A stretch of 64,000 bases of DNA from Streptomyces violascens. Its GTDB lineage: Bacteria > Actinomycetota > Actinomycetes > Streptomycetales > Streptomycetaceae. Shown here one piece after another: positions 17,498-25,956 of this stretch; the stretch's first letter is position 1, and every line of letters starts with the position of its first letter. The translations under genes and the position numbers were made by a program. The notes under the pieces were generated by a model. The model was not told the origin of the DNA. It made no database searches and worked only from the letters and a program-made list of their open reading frames with translations. Where the stretch lies: NCBI RefSeq assembly GCF_014649955.1, contig NZ_BMUA01000020.1:81164-145163 (forward strand), in the 5' to 3' direction.

Positions 17498-18708
17498 GAT
17501 TCGTTCGACCCTGACAGCGCCACGGCAACGGGCTCGGACCGGGGAGTGGGCTTCGCCTTGTCGCGCCGCCGCTCGGAGAATGCCAGCTGCACGATGACCA
17601 AGGTGCCCAGGGCGACCAGTACCGCGGCTGCAAGAGGCACGCCCCGGACACCGAAGCCGAGGTCGATCACTTCACCGCCGTACCAGGAGCCGACGGCCGC
17701 GCCGACTCCGAACGCGGACATGTTCGCCGTCAGCGACAGCGTGGGCGCATCGGCCGCCGTGGACAGAACACGGGTCTGCAGGCCCGGGATGAGCGCGAAC
17801 GTGGCCACGGAGAACAGGAACACGAAGACGCCACTGAGCGCCATGACGGGGCTGACAAGGCAGTAGAGGGCACACGTGAGGGTCAGCAGGGCGGACAGCC
17901 CGATGAGACTGGCCATCAGAGCGCGATCGGCCAGCTTGCCGCCGATCATGTTGCCCACGATGGAGCCCACGCCGTAGGCGATGAGCAGTCCGGGGACCCA
18001 GGAGTCGGCGAAGCCACTGACGTCGGTGAGCAGCGGCACCATGTAAGTGATCAGGGTGAACATGCCGCCCGAGCACAGAGCCGTCGCCACGATCGTGCCC
18101 AGGACGTTCCACTTCCTGAAGACCTTCAGTTCGCGCGAGACACCGGAGTTGTCCGTAGCGCCCTTGGCCTTCGGAACCGTCAGGAACACCAGCAGCGCGG
18201 CTGCCACACCCAGGACGGCGATGGTGCCGAAGGTGGTTCGCCAGCCGAAATGCTGTCCCACGAAAGTGCCTAGAGGGACACCGAGGACCGTGGCCAGATT
18301 GATTCCGAGCTGCGTGGCGGCGACCGCGCTGCCTGCCTTCTCCTTCGGCACCATCGAGCCGGCCGTGACCACGCACAGCGCGACGAACGTGCCGTGGATC
18401 ATCGCGGTGATGATGCGGCCGACAACAAGTACCGTGTAGTTACCGGCGGTTGCTGACACGACATTACCGATGACGGAGAACACGAGGAGGCCCGTCATCA
18501 GCGCGCGTCGTTCGATGCGCGTGGTCAGCAAGGTGACCAGCGGTCCGCCGAAGGCCATGGTGAGGGCGTAGACCGCCACGAGCAGGCCCGCCGTGGAAAT
18601 GCTCACCGCAAGGTCGTCGGAGAGTTCGTGCAGCATTCCGCTAGGGACAAGCTCGGCCGTACCCACGCAGAAGATGGCCAGGATCAAGCTGACTAGTCGG
18701 ATAGGCAT
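17494..18708 (-). CDS. MFS efflux transporter 1 (AraJ/CmlA-like)
   Basis: A 404-residue protein with 12 predicted membrane segments. Segment 1 carries Phe-Cys-Val-Gly-Thr-Ala-Glu-Leu, characteristic of the DHA1 AraJ/chloramphenicol-exporter branch, and segment 5 has a motif C-like Gly-Val-Pro-Leu-Gly-Thr. The ATG at 18708 has AAAGGAA upstream. It is a paralogue of the next gene (18748-19977), with the same motifs along its length. Upstream partner of the acyltransferase gene. Confidence 0.88.
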   Translation of the reverse strand: MPIRLVSLILAIFCVGTAELVPSGMLHELSDDLAVSISTAGLLVAVYALTMAFGGPLVTLLTTRIERRALMTGLLVFSVIGNVVSATAGNYTVLVVGRIITAMIHGTFVALCVVTAGSMVPKEKAGSAVAATQLGINLATVLGVPLGTFVGQHFGWRTTFGTIAVLGVAAALLVFLTVPKAKGATDNSGVSRELKVFRKWNVLGTIVATALCSGGMFTLITYMVPLLTDVSGFADSWVPGLLIAYGVGSIVGNMIGGKLADRALMASLIGLSALLTLTCALYCLVSPVMALSGVFVFLFSVATFALIPGLQTRVLSTAADAPTLSLTANMSAFGVGAAVGSWYGGEVIDLGFGVRGVPLAAAVLVALGTLVIVQLAFSERRRDKAKPTPRSEPVAVALSGSNES

Positions 18709-18747
18709 GATGTTCCTTTGGTGGTTACTGAGGGGGGAGACCGTCGC

Positions 18748-19977
18748 TCACGACGCCTTCTCGGCGAGATCCGCCCGTGCGGATCCTTCTTCGAGCGGAG
18801 GAAGCGCCGAGGAGTCGTGACGACTGCGGGACCACATGGCCAGCGAGAGGGCCAGGGCGACTGTGGTCGCGAGAGCGGCGGTCAGAGGGACTTCCCGGAC
18901 GCCGAAGCCGAGGTTTATGGTGGCGCCGCCGAGCCACGCCCCGAGTCCGTTGCCAAGGTTGAAGGCGGACACATTGGCTGAGAGCGCGAGAGCAGGGGCG
19001 GCGGCGGCCACTGCCAGGATCCGCGCCTGCAACGCCGGGATGATGGAGAAGCCGGCAGCGCCGAAGACGAAGAGCGCGACGGCCGAGGGAATCTGGTGTG
19101 GAGCCGCGGCCCAGAAGATCACCAGTGCGGCGAGGAGCGCGGCCTGCGCCACCAGGACTCCCCGCATGACGTTGGTGTCGGCCGCCTTGCCCCCGAGGAA
19201 GTTGCCCAGAACCGAGCCGACACCGAAGACGATGAGCAGCACGCCCACCGCGGGGGCCGCGAAGTGGCCGACGTCTCGCAGGAGCGGTGCCAGATAGGTC
19301 GACGTCGTGAACACCGCTCCTTGAGCGAGCACGGTGATCAGCATGGAGAGCTGGAGGCTTCCCTTGCGGAACACCTTCAGCTGCTCGCGGAGCGAGAGGC
19401 TCTCCCCGGCGGCGTCTTGGCTCTCGGAGAGCAGCACCTTCGGGACGAACTTCTGGATCAGCAGACTGCACAGTACGGCGAAGACGGTGACGTAGACGAA
19501 GGTCGCCCGCCACCCGAACTGCTGGCCTATGAAGGTGCCGATGGGGGAGCCGAGAACGTTGGCGAAGTTGAATCCCAGCGCGATCTTCGCCATGGCGGTC
19601 GCCTGCTTGTCCGGCGGGGACATGAGTGCGGCGACATGCCAGGCCACTGCGGCAAAGGTGCCGTGACTGAGCGAGGTGAAGACGCGCGCGCCCATCAGGG
19701 TCCCGTAGTTGGGGGCCAGGGCAGCGATGACGTTGCCCGCGATGAAGACGCCCATCAGGCTCAGTAGCAGGGCTTTGCGGGACCATTTGGCGGTGAGGAG
19801 GGTGATGATCGGACCACCGATGGTCACGCCCAGCGCGTAGCCGGTGACCAGCAGCCCGGCCGTCGGGATGGAGACGTTCAGGTCGGCCGACATCTCGGGC
19901 AGGATCCCGGCGATGACGACCTCGGCGGTCCCCACGCAGAAGACCCCGAGCATCAGGGCCAGTAGAGGCAGTGGCAT
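18748..19977 (-). CDS. MFS efflux transporter 2 (paralogue of transporter 1)
   Basis: A 409-residue DHA1-type exporter with 12 membrane segments and Phe-Cys-Val-Gly-Thr-Ala-Glu-Val in segment 1 and Gly-Ser-Pro-Ile-Gly-Thr-Phe-Ile-Gly-Gln in segment 5. It is followed after 39 bp by its paralogue, so the pair looks like a tandem duplication transcribed together. Diverges from marR. A 16-bp dyad 38 bp upstream of its start is likely the MarR operator. Expected to export a small molecule such as the island product. Confidence 0.88.
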   Translation of the reverse strand: MPLPLLALMLGVFCVGTAEVVIAGILPEMSADLNVSIPTAGLLVTGYALGVTIGGPIITLLTAKWSRKALLLSLMGVFIAGNVIAALAPNYGTLMGARVFTSLSHGTFAAVAWHVAALMSPPDKQATAMAKIALGFNFANVLGSPIGTFIGQQFGWRATFVYVTVFAVLCSLLIQKFVPKVLLSESQDAAGESLSLREQLKVFRKGSLQLSMLITVLAQGAVFTTSTYLAPLLRDVGHFAAPAVGVLLIVFGVGSVLGNFLGGKAADTNVMRGVLVAQAALLAALVIFWAAAPHQIPSAVALFVFGAAGFSIIPALQARILAVAAAAPALALSANVSAFNLGNGLGAWLGGATINLGFGVREVPLTAALATTVALALSLAMWSRSRHDSSALPPLEEGSARADLAEKAS

Positions 19978-20014
19978 GGCGACCGGAGCCTTTCGTAGGA
20001 AGCCAGTAATTAAA

Positions 20015-20031
20015 ATGTATGCGAATGCATG
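20015..20031. promoter_or_regulatory. Candidate MarR operator, copy 1 (MFS/marR divergent gap)
   Basis: Read in the MFS direction, the sequence is CATGCATTCGCATACAT. It is a dyad of ATGCAT-like arms with a 4-nt spacer, lying in an AT-rich patch 38 bp before the MFS start and about 110 bp before marR. Fifteen of 17 bases match the site at 20703-20719. Confidence 0.6.
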
Positions 20032-20143
20032 TAGATAATGGCTGAAGGTGCCCGCCTGGTCAACCGCCGCAAGGAGTTAGGCTGAGGAGCGGGGGCGACT
20101 GGATATCGGCGACGTTCGAGAGACTCACTGAAGGGCCGCGTCA

Positions 20144-20602
20144 ATGGAGACTTGGGCACCACGCACGGGGCGGGACGAGGTCGCCCTGTGGCGGCAGCTC
20201 ACACTCTTGATGGAGCAGGTCAACGCGGCGGCGGGCAAGCGATTGACCCGCAGCCACGGCGTCTCCGTGAACGAGTTGCTGCTCCTACTCTCCCTGACGG
20301 AACGGCGTGACGGCACGCTCCGGATGTCCGACCTGATCAGGACCCTCGGAGCCAGTCAGCCGGTCGTCAGTCGCATGGCCGCCCGGCTCGAGGACGCCGA
20401 GTGGGTCGCGCGCCGCAGCGCCTCCGACGACAAGCGCGGGGTGGATGTGCAGGTCACCGCCGCAGGTAGGCGGATCGCGGGCGAGGCCGAGCGAACCCTG
20501 CGCAAGACCCTCGCCGAGGCACTCGATGCGGCGGCGCTGAACGACTCCACCGCTTCCCTGGTCGCGCGGCTGCGGTACGCGCCGGCCGTGCCGCTCGACT
20601 GA
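20144..20602 (+). CDS. MarR-family transcriptional regulator
   Basis: A 152-residue protein with the winged-helix core: Leu-Arg-Met-Ser-Asp-Leu-Ile-Arg-Thr-Leu-Gly-Ala-Ser-Gln-Pro-Val-Val-Ser-Arg-Met (helix-turn-helix) followed by a wing with Asp-Asp-Lys-Arg-Gly. MarR proteins bind 16-20 bp dyads and usually repress a neighbouring exporter until a ligand binds. Here it diverges from the tandem MFS genes and precedes the cyclitol operon, and matching dyads stand before both, so it may coordinate export and synthesis (inference). Confidence 0.88.
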   Translation: METWAPRTGRDEVALWRQLTLLMEQVNAAAGKRLTRSHGVSVNELLLLLSLTERRDGTLRMSDLIRTLGASQPVVSRMAARLEDAEWVARRSASDDKRGVDVQVTAAGRRIAGEAERTLRKTLAEALDAAALNDSTASLVARLRYAPAVPLD

Positions 20603-20621
20603 CCAGCTCGCGTCCCCTTGG

Positions 20622-20675
20622 AAGGGGCGGCCTCGACATCGGGTCACCAGCCCGACGCCGAGGCCGCCCCTTTTT
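20622..20675 (+). terminator. Strong rho-independent terminator after marR
   Basis: A 13-bp perfect GC stem (20623-20635 with 20659-20671), a 23-nt loop and a run of five T. It separates marR from the cyclitol operon, so the operon needs its own promoter in the next 260 bp. Confidence 0.9.
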
Positions 20676-20702
20676 CCGTAGGAGCTGCACGTGAAGCAAT
20701 TT

Positions 20703-20719
20703 CATGCATTCACATGCAT
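20703..20719. promoter_or_regulatory. Candidate MarR operator, copy 2 (cyclitol operon leader)
   Basis: CATGCATTCACATGCAT, with perfect ATGCAT arms around TCAC, in the only AT-rich part of the 331-bp gap before the cyclase gene. It is followed by another dyad, GTGAC-CCCT-GTCAC (20725-20738). The remaining gap to 20933 shows no gene. Confidence 0.6.
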
Positions 20720-20933
20720 CTAATGTGACCCCTGTCACGTTGCGATGTATCCATCTGGCGCAATAGTGTTCGATCTTGTTGGGACGCCGGATGGCCGGAT
20801 CTGTCCCCTTCGGGGCCCGTGCGACCGTCCCCTTCCTGCCGCTGTAGCTCCACAAACGATGACGTCCAGCTGTTCCCAGCCACAGCGAAGCCACTCACGC
20901 CCAGTGACTCAAAAGCTCCCTGGAGGTCTTGCC

Positions 20934-22157
20934 ATGTCTACTGCCACCGCACCTCAGCCCACCGAGGTCAAGCCCTCTGCCGATCTGCCCAAGCCGCCTG
21001 GTCTGCACTGGAACGTCCGCGCGAAGCAACCTGTGGACTACAGCGTCAGCATGGTCCGAGGACTGCTGGACCTGGAGAACTCCACGCTCGCCCGCGCCTG
21101 CGGCGGCGGTATGGGGAAATCGTTCCGCTGCCTGCTGGTCATCGACGCGGCAGTCGACCAGCTGTACCGAGAGCAGTTCGCGGAGTACTTCGAGCGCTGG
21201 CAGATCGAAGCCCACTGGCAGGTCGTCCAGGGCGATGAGGACGCGAAGTACCTGGAACAGGCCGTCCGTGTCACCGAGGCCATGTCCCGCATGGGAATCC
21301 TGCGTCGGGCCGAGAAGGTCGTCGCGGTCGGCGGAGGCGTGGTGCTGGACATCGTCGGCTTCGCCGCGAGCATGTACCGCCGCGGAGTCCCCTACATCCG
21401 CGTCCCCACCACCCTGGTCGGGCAGATCGACGCAGGGATCGGAGTCAAGACCGGTATCAACTACGGACACCACAAGAACCGGCTCGGCGCCTACTTCGCC
21501 CCGGAACTCGCCCTGATCGACCCGGACTTCCTGCGCACCATTGATCCGCGGCACGTGGCCAACGGCCTCGCGGAGATCATCAAGATGGCATTGGTCAAGG
21601 ACGCTGCTCTCTTCGATCTCCTGGAAGCAACGGTCGGCACCATCACTCCCGAGACTCTGGCCACTTGTGGCTCGGCGTTGAGCGAGGTTCTGTCACGGGC
21701 GATCTCCGGCATGCTCGACGAGCTTGAGCCCAACTTGTGGGAGCAGGTGCTGGAGCGATCCGTCGACTACGGCCACACCTTCAGCCCGTCCCTGGAACTG
21801 CGCGCAGATCCTCCTCTGCTCCACGGCGAAGCTGTCGCCGTCGACATGGCGATCTGCGTCGCGCTCGCCCACCTGCGCGGGCATCTGTCGAGGCACGACA
21901 CCGACCGCGCGCTGAAGCTGCTTCAGGGTTTCCAACTCCCCATCACACACCCGATCTTCACCCGCGACCTGCTTGAGGAAGCACTCGCCGATGCGGTCAA
22001 GCACCGCGACGGGCTGCAGCGCGTGCCTCTGACACGGGGCATCGGCTCCGTCGTCTTCGCCAACGACCTCACCACTGAAGAGCTGGGCCGGGCACTGGAG
22101 TTCGTCGACACATGGCGGGTGGGTGCCGATGCCAAACCGGTCGGTGCGGGAGTATGA
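20934..22157 (+). CDS. Sugar phosphate cyclase, 2-epi-5-epi-valiolone synthase type
   Basis: About 407 residues from ATG 20934, with GGAGG at 8-12 nt. The protein has the dehydroquinate-synthase fold: Gly-Gly-Gly-Val-Val-Leu-Asp-Ile-Val-Gly-Phe-Ala-Ala (NAD site), Val-Pro-Thr-Thr-Leu-Val-Gly-Gln-Ile-Asp-Ala, Lys-Thr-Gly-Ile-Asn, His-Lys-Asn-Arg-Leu-Gly, Gly-Leu-Ala-Glu-Ile-Ile-Lys, and metal-ligand His in Gly-His-Thr-Phe-Ser and Leu-His-Gly-Glu. The Gly-Leu-Ala-Glu-Ile-x-Lys-x-Ala-Leu-Val-Lys-Asp stretch and the Asn-Arg-Leu-Gly context fit EEVS (ValA/AcbC) better than true DHQ synthase. EEVS turns sedoheptulose 7-phosphate into 2-epi-5-epi-valiolone, the entry to C7-cyclitols. First gene of a six-gene operon. 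Confidence 0.85.
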   Translation: MSTATAPQPTEVKPSADLPKPPGLHWNVRAKQPVDYSVSMVRGLLDLENSTLARACGGGMGKSFRCLLVIDAAVDQLYREQFAEYFERWQIEAHWQVVQGDEDAKYLEQAVRVTEAMSRMGILRRAEKVVAVGGGVVLDIVGFAASMYRRGVPYIRVPTTLVGQIDAGIGVKTGINYGHHKNRLGAYFAPELALIDPDFLRTIDPRHVANGLAEIIKMALVKDAALFDLLEATVGTITPETLATCGSALSEVLSRAISGMLDELEPNLWEQVLERSVDYGHTFSPSLELRADPPLLHGEAVAVDMAICVALAHLRGHLSRHDTDRALKLLQGFQLPITHPIFTRDLLEEALADAVKHRDGLQRVPLTRGIGSVVFANDLTTEELGRALEFVDTWRVGADAKPVGAGV

Positions 22158-23191
22158 GCACCGCCATCACCGTCTTCGACGTCGGCGGAACGCATATCCG
22201 CCAGGCATGGTGGCTACGTGAGGGAGAGCTGCGCGCCCGAACCTCGCGTCCTTCCCCCAGCTTCAAGCGCTTCCCCAATGCCACGGCAGCAGAACTCCAG
22301 GACATGATGGTCCGGGAGTTGAGCGACGCGGTAACGGAGACGCCCGAGGCCGTCGTCGGCGTCTCCTTCGGAGCCGCACTCGACCACCGCACCGGCATCG
22401 TCTACGCCTCTGCTCCTCTTTGGGGCGACCACAGTGAGCCGTTCGACCTGCAGGCCGCACTGTCCGCCCGTCGACCTGACGTCACATGGCATATCGTCAA
22501 CGACGTCACGGCAGCACTCCTGCACGCCGCCGCTGCCCCCGGTCGGATGGGGCACCGCAAGGTGCTGCTGGCCACCATCAGTTCGGGTATCGCCTGCAGG
22601 ACCATCGACCAGCGACATGGTCAGATCTCCGTGGACGGCTGCGGACTGCAGGGAGAGATCGGCCACTTGCCGGCCGTTGCCGAACTGGCCGGGCGTCCGG
22701 TCACCTTGAACTGCGACTGCGGGGAGCAGGGACACCTGGCAGCGTGTTCCTCCGGCCCCGGCATCGCGCAGATGGCACACGTCCTGCAGCAGCGGGAACC
22801 CGAGCGATGGGCCAACTCGCTTCTTGCGCAACTGATTGCTGACGGCGTCGCCTTCGAGCGGGCATTCCGGAGCGCTCTGGACGAGCAGGACAGCCTGGCG
22901 ATCGAATTGCTCGACGCGGTGACCGCCCCCGTCGCAGCCGTTCTGCGCACTGCGCTGTGCCTGGATCCGGAGATCGACGAGACGGTCCTGACCGGTGGCG
23001 TCGTACACGGACTGGGACAGCACTACCGACATGCCTTGATGGGACACCTCACCCGACAGGGCCTGTACCTGACCAGCGAGCGCACTCCCGAGTGGCTGGA
23101 GCAGCGCGTCACTGTCAGCAGCCCCGGGGAGGCCGACAGCCTGGCAGGCGCGGGGATCGCGGCGTGTACCGGAGCGAGCGTGGCGTCATGA
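22154..23191 (+). CDS. ROK-family sugar/cyclitol kinase
   Basis: A 345-residue ROK protein. It begins with the phosphate-binding Phe-Asp-Val-Gly-Gly-Thr-His-Ile-Arg, has the catalytic Asp in Val-Asn-Asp-Val-Thr-Ala-Ala, Gly-Glu-Ile-Gly-His and a zinc cluster Cys-Asp-Cys-Gly-Glu-Gln-Gly-His-Leu-x-x-Cys. No DNA-binding domain precedes it, so it is a kinase and not a repressor. In acarbose and validamycin pathways ROK enzymes (AcbM, ValC) phosphorylate C7-cyclitols at the 7-hydroxyl; following an EEVS-type gene by ATGA overlap, the same role is the best guess. Confidence 0.85.
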   Translation: MSTAITVFDVGGTHIRQAWWLREGELRARTSRPSPSFKRFPNATAAELQDMMVRELSDAVTETPEAVVGVSFGAALDHRTGIVYASAPLWGDHSEPFDLQAALSARRPDVTWHIVNDVTAALLHAAAAPGRMGHRKVLLATISSGIACRTIDQRHGQISVDGCGLQGEIGHLPAVAELAGRPVTLNCDCGEQGHLAACSSGPGIAQMAHVLQQREPERWANSLLAQLIADGVAFERAFRSALDEQDSLAIELLDAVTAPVAAVLRTALCLDPEIDETVLTGGVVHGLGQHYRHALMGHLTRQGLYLTSERTPEWLEQRVTVSSPGEADSLAGAGIAACTGASVAS

Positions 23192-24342
23192 CAGCCGCTG
23201 AACACATACCGCACCACCAGGCGCTCGTCCGGGAGGCCGGGCGGGTGAGACTGCGCGTGCGGCCCACCCATGCACCCGCACCGGGCGAACTGCTCGTGGC
23301 CGTACAGGTCGCGGGGCTGTGCGGAACGGACATACAAATGCTCCGCGGGCTGCGCGACGACCCGGCTCCGGTCATCGGCCACGAAGGCATCTGTCATGTC
23401 GTGGCGGCCGGAACGGGAGCGCCGGACTCCCTGTCGCCGGGCACCCCGGTTCTCGTCAACCCGACACACAGGTCGGACCCGTCCTTCCTGCTCGGACACA
23501 ATGTGGACGGGCTGATGCAAGAGCGCACCCACATTCCCGCAACTGCGGTGCACGACGGCCTCGTCGTCCCCCTGACACAGCCCCCTGACCCCGTCCTCGG
23601 CACACTGATCGAACCGCTGGCCGCCGTCTGCTATGCCTTCGCTCTGCTCGGCACCGTCGGTCCACGCACGCTCGTGGTGTACGGCGACGGGACTATCGGT
23701 CAGCTTGCTGTACGCGCTGCCCGTCGATGGCTCGGGGAGGACGTTCGCGTTGTCCTCGTGCATCACAGCCGTGACGGACTGGAGTGGAGCGCCCGACACC
23801 CGGTTGCCGGCACCGAGTTGCTGCTGGACGGGGAGGGGCACGAGGCACTCCGTCTGGACGGGCCGACAGCAGTGCTTCTCGCGACGCCGCGCACTGGCAC
23901 CCTGAACGCGCTGGAGTCAGCACTGCGTCTCGACTGCCGCGACCTGACCATAGACATGTTCGGCGGCCTTCCGCCCGGCGCTACCAGTGCCTTGCTACCC
24001 GGAGTCGACCTGGCTGCCGTCCGGGCCGCCAACTGCGCGGGACTCCCCGTGCCGGCAGCCTTCACACGGGTGCGCGGTCCGCAGGGCCGATCCGTACGGC
24101 TGACCGGTCACCGAGGTGTAGGCAACGACCATCTCCTCGAAGCCGCTGCCGAACTGGCCGGACGGCCGGATCTCTACCGCGACCTGGTGACCCATGTCGT
24201 GGAACCGCGAGAGGCCGCCAAGATCATGAACAGCCTGTCGGCCGGTCTCGGCCGGAATGTCGCGGGCAGCCGTCTCATCAAGCTCGCGGTGCAGTTCCCC
24301 CGGACGCCTCCTTCCTCATCCCTCTCATCGGAGTCCGCATGA
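23188..24342 (+). CDS. Zinc-type alcohol dehydrogenase-like protein 1
   Basis: About 384 residues from ATG 23188 (ATGA overlap; the frame is open further upstream). The medium-chain dehydrogenase pattern is seen: catalytic Zn ligands in Gly-Leu-Cys-Gly-Thr-Asp and Gly-His-Glu-Gly, a third acidic ligand in Ile-Glu-Pro-Leu-Ala-Ala, and a dinucleotide site Tyr-Gly-Asp-Gly-Thr-Ile-Gly. The four-Cys structural zinc lobe is absent; that region reads Asn-Pro-Thr-His-Arg-Ser-Asp-Pro-Ser. The C-terminal Arg-Asn-Val-Ala-Gly-Ser-Arg is normal. It probably oxidises or reduces a ring hydroxyl or ketone of the cyclitol (inference). Confidence 0.82.
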   Translation: MTAAEHIPHHQALVREAGRVRLRVRPTHAPAPGELLVAVQVAGLCGTDIQMLRGLRDDPAPVIGHEGICHVVAAGTGAPDSLSPGTPVLVNPTHRSDPSFLLGHNVDGLMQERTHIPATAVHDGLVVPLTQPPDPVLGTLIEPLAAVCYAFALLGTVGPRTLVVYGDGTIGQLAVRAARRWLGEDVRVVLVHHSRDGLEWSARHPVAGTELLLDGEGHEALRLDGPTAVLLATPRTGTLNALESALRLDCRDLTIDMFGGLPPGATSALLPGVDLAAVRAANCAGLPVPAAFTRVRGPQGRSVRLTGHRGVGNDHLLEAAAELAGRPDLYRDLVTHVVEPREAAKIMNSLSAGLGRNVAGSRLIKLAVQFPRTPPSSSLSSESA

Positions 24343-25124
24343 CAGCGCAGAACTCAGCCCGCCGTGCGCTGGTCGTCGGTGGTTCCACCGGTATCGGCCG
24401 CGGGGTCGCGGACGCATGGGCCCAGGCAGGACTCGACGTCACCGTGCTCAGCAGGTCCGCTCCCGCGGGCGCCGGCGCCGGCCTTCTCCGATGGGTGGCC
24501 ACGGATCTCACCGACACGGCCCAGATCACGGAGAACCTGGCGCGTGCCACGGGCACCCCGCTCCACGCCGTGTGCTACTCGGCGGTCCACTACGGCGATC
24601 GACGGACCCTGTTCAGGGACTGCAGCGAGGCGGAGTGGCGCCGCCAGGTGGAGGTCAATCTGCACGGCCTCTGGCTGACGCTCTCCCGGACGTTGCCTGT
24701 CCTCCGGCGTCCCGGCGATCCCGGCGTCTTCCTCGGCATCTCCTCCGAGGTCGTCTACAACGCCGGACCGGGGCGATCCGGATACGCCGCCTCGAAGGCG
24801 GCTGCCTCGGCTCTGCTCGACTCGATCGCGCAGGAGGAGAGCGCCGAAGCACCGGATGCCGAGGCCGTGCGCATCACGCAAGCCCTCCCCGCCGGCATGG
24901 TCGACACCCCTGGGATCCGGCGCCGCCGCCCCGACGGATTCGACTACAGCGCCTACATGACGCCCGCGAGTTTCGCCCCGCTGGCCCGGGAACTGGCAGC
25001 GACGTCCGGTGCAGGTCTGCACGGTGCGCAGCTCGTGGTCGACGGCGACGGTATCTGGTTCCCGGTGGGCGAGCAGCTGCCCGTCTCGCAGAGCCGCACG
25101 CTGTCGGCGGAGCCGGTGTCGTGA
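24339..25124 (+). CDS. Short-chain dehydrogenase/reductase
   Basis: A 261-residue classical SDR. The cofactor motif is Gly-Gly-Ser-Thr-Gly-Ile-Gly, the Asp-Leu of the adenine site is in Ala-Thr-Asp-Leu, and the catalytic set is Ser in Ile-Ser-Ser-Glu and Tyr-x-x-x-Lys in Gly-Tyr-Ala-Ala-Ser-Lys. Ser-Arg-Ser after beta-2 suggests NADP use. Overlaps both neighbours by 4 bp. Third redox-type gene of the cyclitol operon. Confidence 0.87.
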   Translation: MTAQNSARRALVVGGSTGIGRGVADAWAQAGLDVTVLSRSAPAGAGAGLLRWVATDLTDTAQITENLARATGTPLHAVCYSAVHYGDRRTLFRDCSEAEWRRQVEVNLHGLWLTLSRTLPVLRRPGDPGVFLGISSEVVYNAGPGRSGYAASKAAASALLDSIAQEESAEAPDAEAVRITQALPAGMVDTPGIRRRRPDGFDYSAYMTPASFAPLARELAATSGAGLHGAQLVVDGDGIWFPVGEQLPVSQSRTLSAEPVS

Positions 25125-25948
25125 CGCGGGTACCCCTCGTAGGACTCGTCGACTGGCGACTGCCCGGGGACCACTTCGACGCCGTCGAGCTCGTGCACGA
25201 CATGGGCGTCGAGGGTCTTCAACTCGACCTCGGCGGTCCGGGCAGAGGCCCGTGGCTGGATGCCCCTGGCACGGTGGACCGCCTTCGGGACGACTGCTTC
25301 CGACGGGGAGTGAGGCCGCTCGCCGTCGCAGGCAACACGCTCAACGACATCGGTCTCCTTGTGCCGCCCGGTGGCCAGGAGGCGGTGAACGTCCGCCGCG
25401 TCCTGCTTCGGGTTCTCGAAACGGCGCAAGCCCTGGGTGCACCGCTGGCGTTCGTCCCCAGCTTCCGTCGCAGCGAGATCAACGACGTCCACGACCTGCG
25501 GCGGACCGCCGCCGTGCTCTCCTGGGCCGCACGAGAGGCAGCAGCACGCGGACTGCTCCTGGCCAACGAGAACGCCCTGGCCGCCCCCGACTCGCGAGCA
25601 CTGGTGGAGGCGGTGGCGGAACCGAACTTCCGGCTGCTGCTGGACACCTACAACCCTCGCGCGTACGGAGTCGATGTGGCGACCCTGATCGAGGCGACCC
25701 ATGAATGGATCGCCCCTCAGGTACACCTCAAGGACGGCAGGGACGGGGTGGTTTCCCAGGAGCTGCTCGGTGACGGGGACGGTCAGGTGTGGGAGGCGCT
25801 CACCGCGCTTGAGAAAGCGGAAGTCACATGTGATGCCCTGGTCCTTGAGAACGATTACCGCGACGGCGGAATTCAGCGCCTCGCTGTCGATGTCAGACGA
25901 ACCCGCGACCGCACCGCTCGCGCGGACACGTCGGCCGCACTCGCTTAG
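25121..25948 (+). CDS. Xylose-isomerase-like TIM barrel (sugar phosphate isomerase/epimerase)
   Basis: About 275 residues from GTG 25121, overlapping the previous stop as GTGA. Metal-binding residues expected of the IolE/IolI/AP-endonuclease-2 superfamily are present in order: Glu in Ala-Asn-Glu-Asn, Asp in Leu-Leu-Asp-Thr-Tyr-Asn, His in Gln-Val-His-Leu-Lys-Asp and Glu in Val-Leu-Glu-Asn-Asp. Relatives isomerise, epimerise or dehydrate inososes and ketoses. Here it may epimerise or isomerise the valiolone-type ketone (inference). The stop is followed by 8 bp and the next TTG start. Confidence 0.82.
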   Translation: MTRVPLVGLVDWRLPGDHFDAVELVHDMGVEGLQLDLGGPGRGPWLDAPGTVDRLRDDCFRRGVRPLAVAGNTLNDIGLLVPPGGQEAVNVRRVLLRVLETAQALGAPLAFVPSFRRSEINDVHDLRRTAAVLSWAAREAAARGLLLANENALAAPDSRALVEAVAEPNFRLLLDTYNPRAYGVDVATLIEATHEWIAPQVHLKDGRDGVVSQELLGDGDGQVWEALTALEKAEVTCDALVLENDYRDGGIQRLAVDVRRTRDRTARADTSAALA

Positions 25949-25956
25949 GAGTTACG

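Noticed and set aside
20934..22157. Primary-metabolism dehydroquinate synthase (aroB)
   Set aside because: Residues around the substrate site (Gly-Leu-Ala-Glu-Ile-Ile-Lys-Met-Ala-Leu-Val-Lys-Asp) and the operon partners fit EEVS-type cyclases; no other shikimate genes are nearby.
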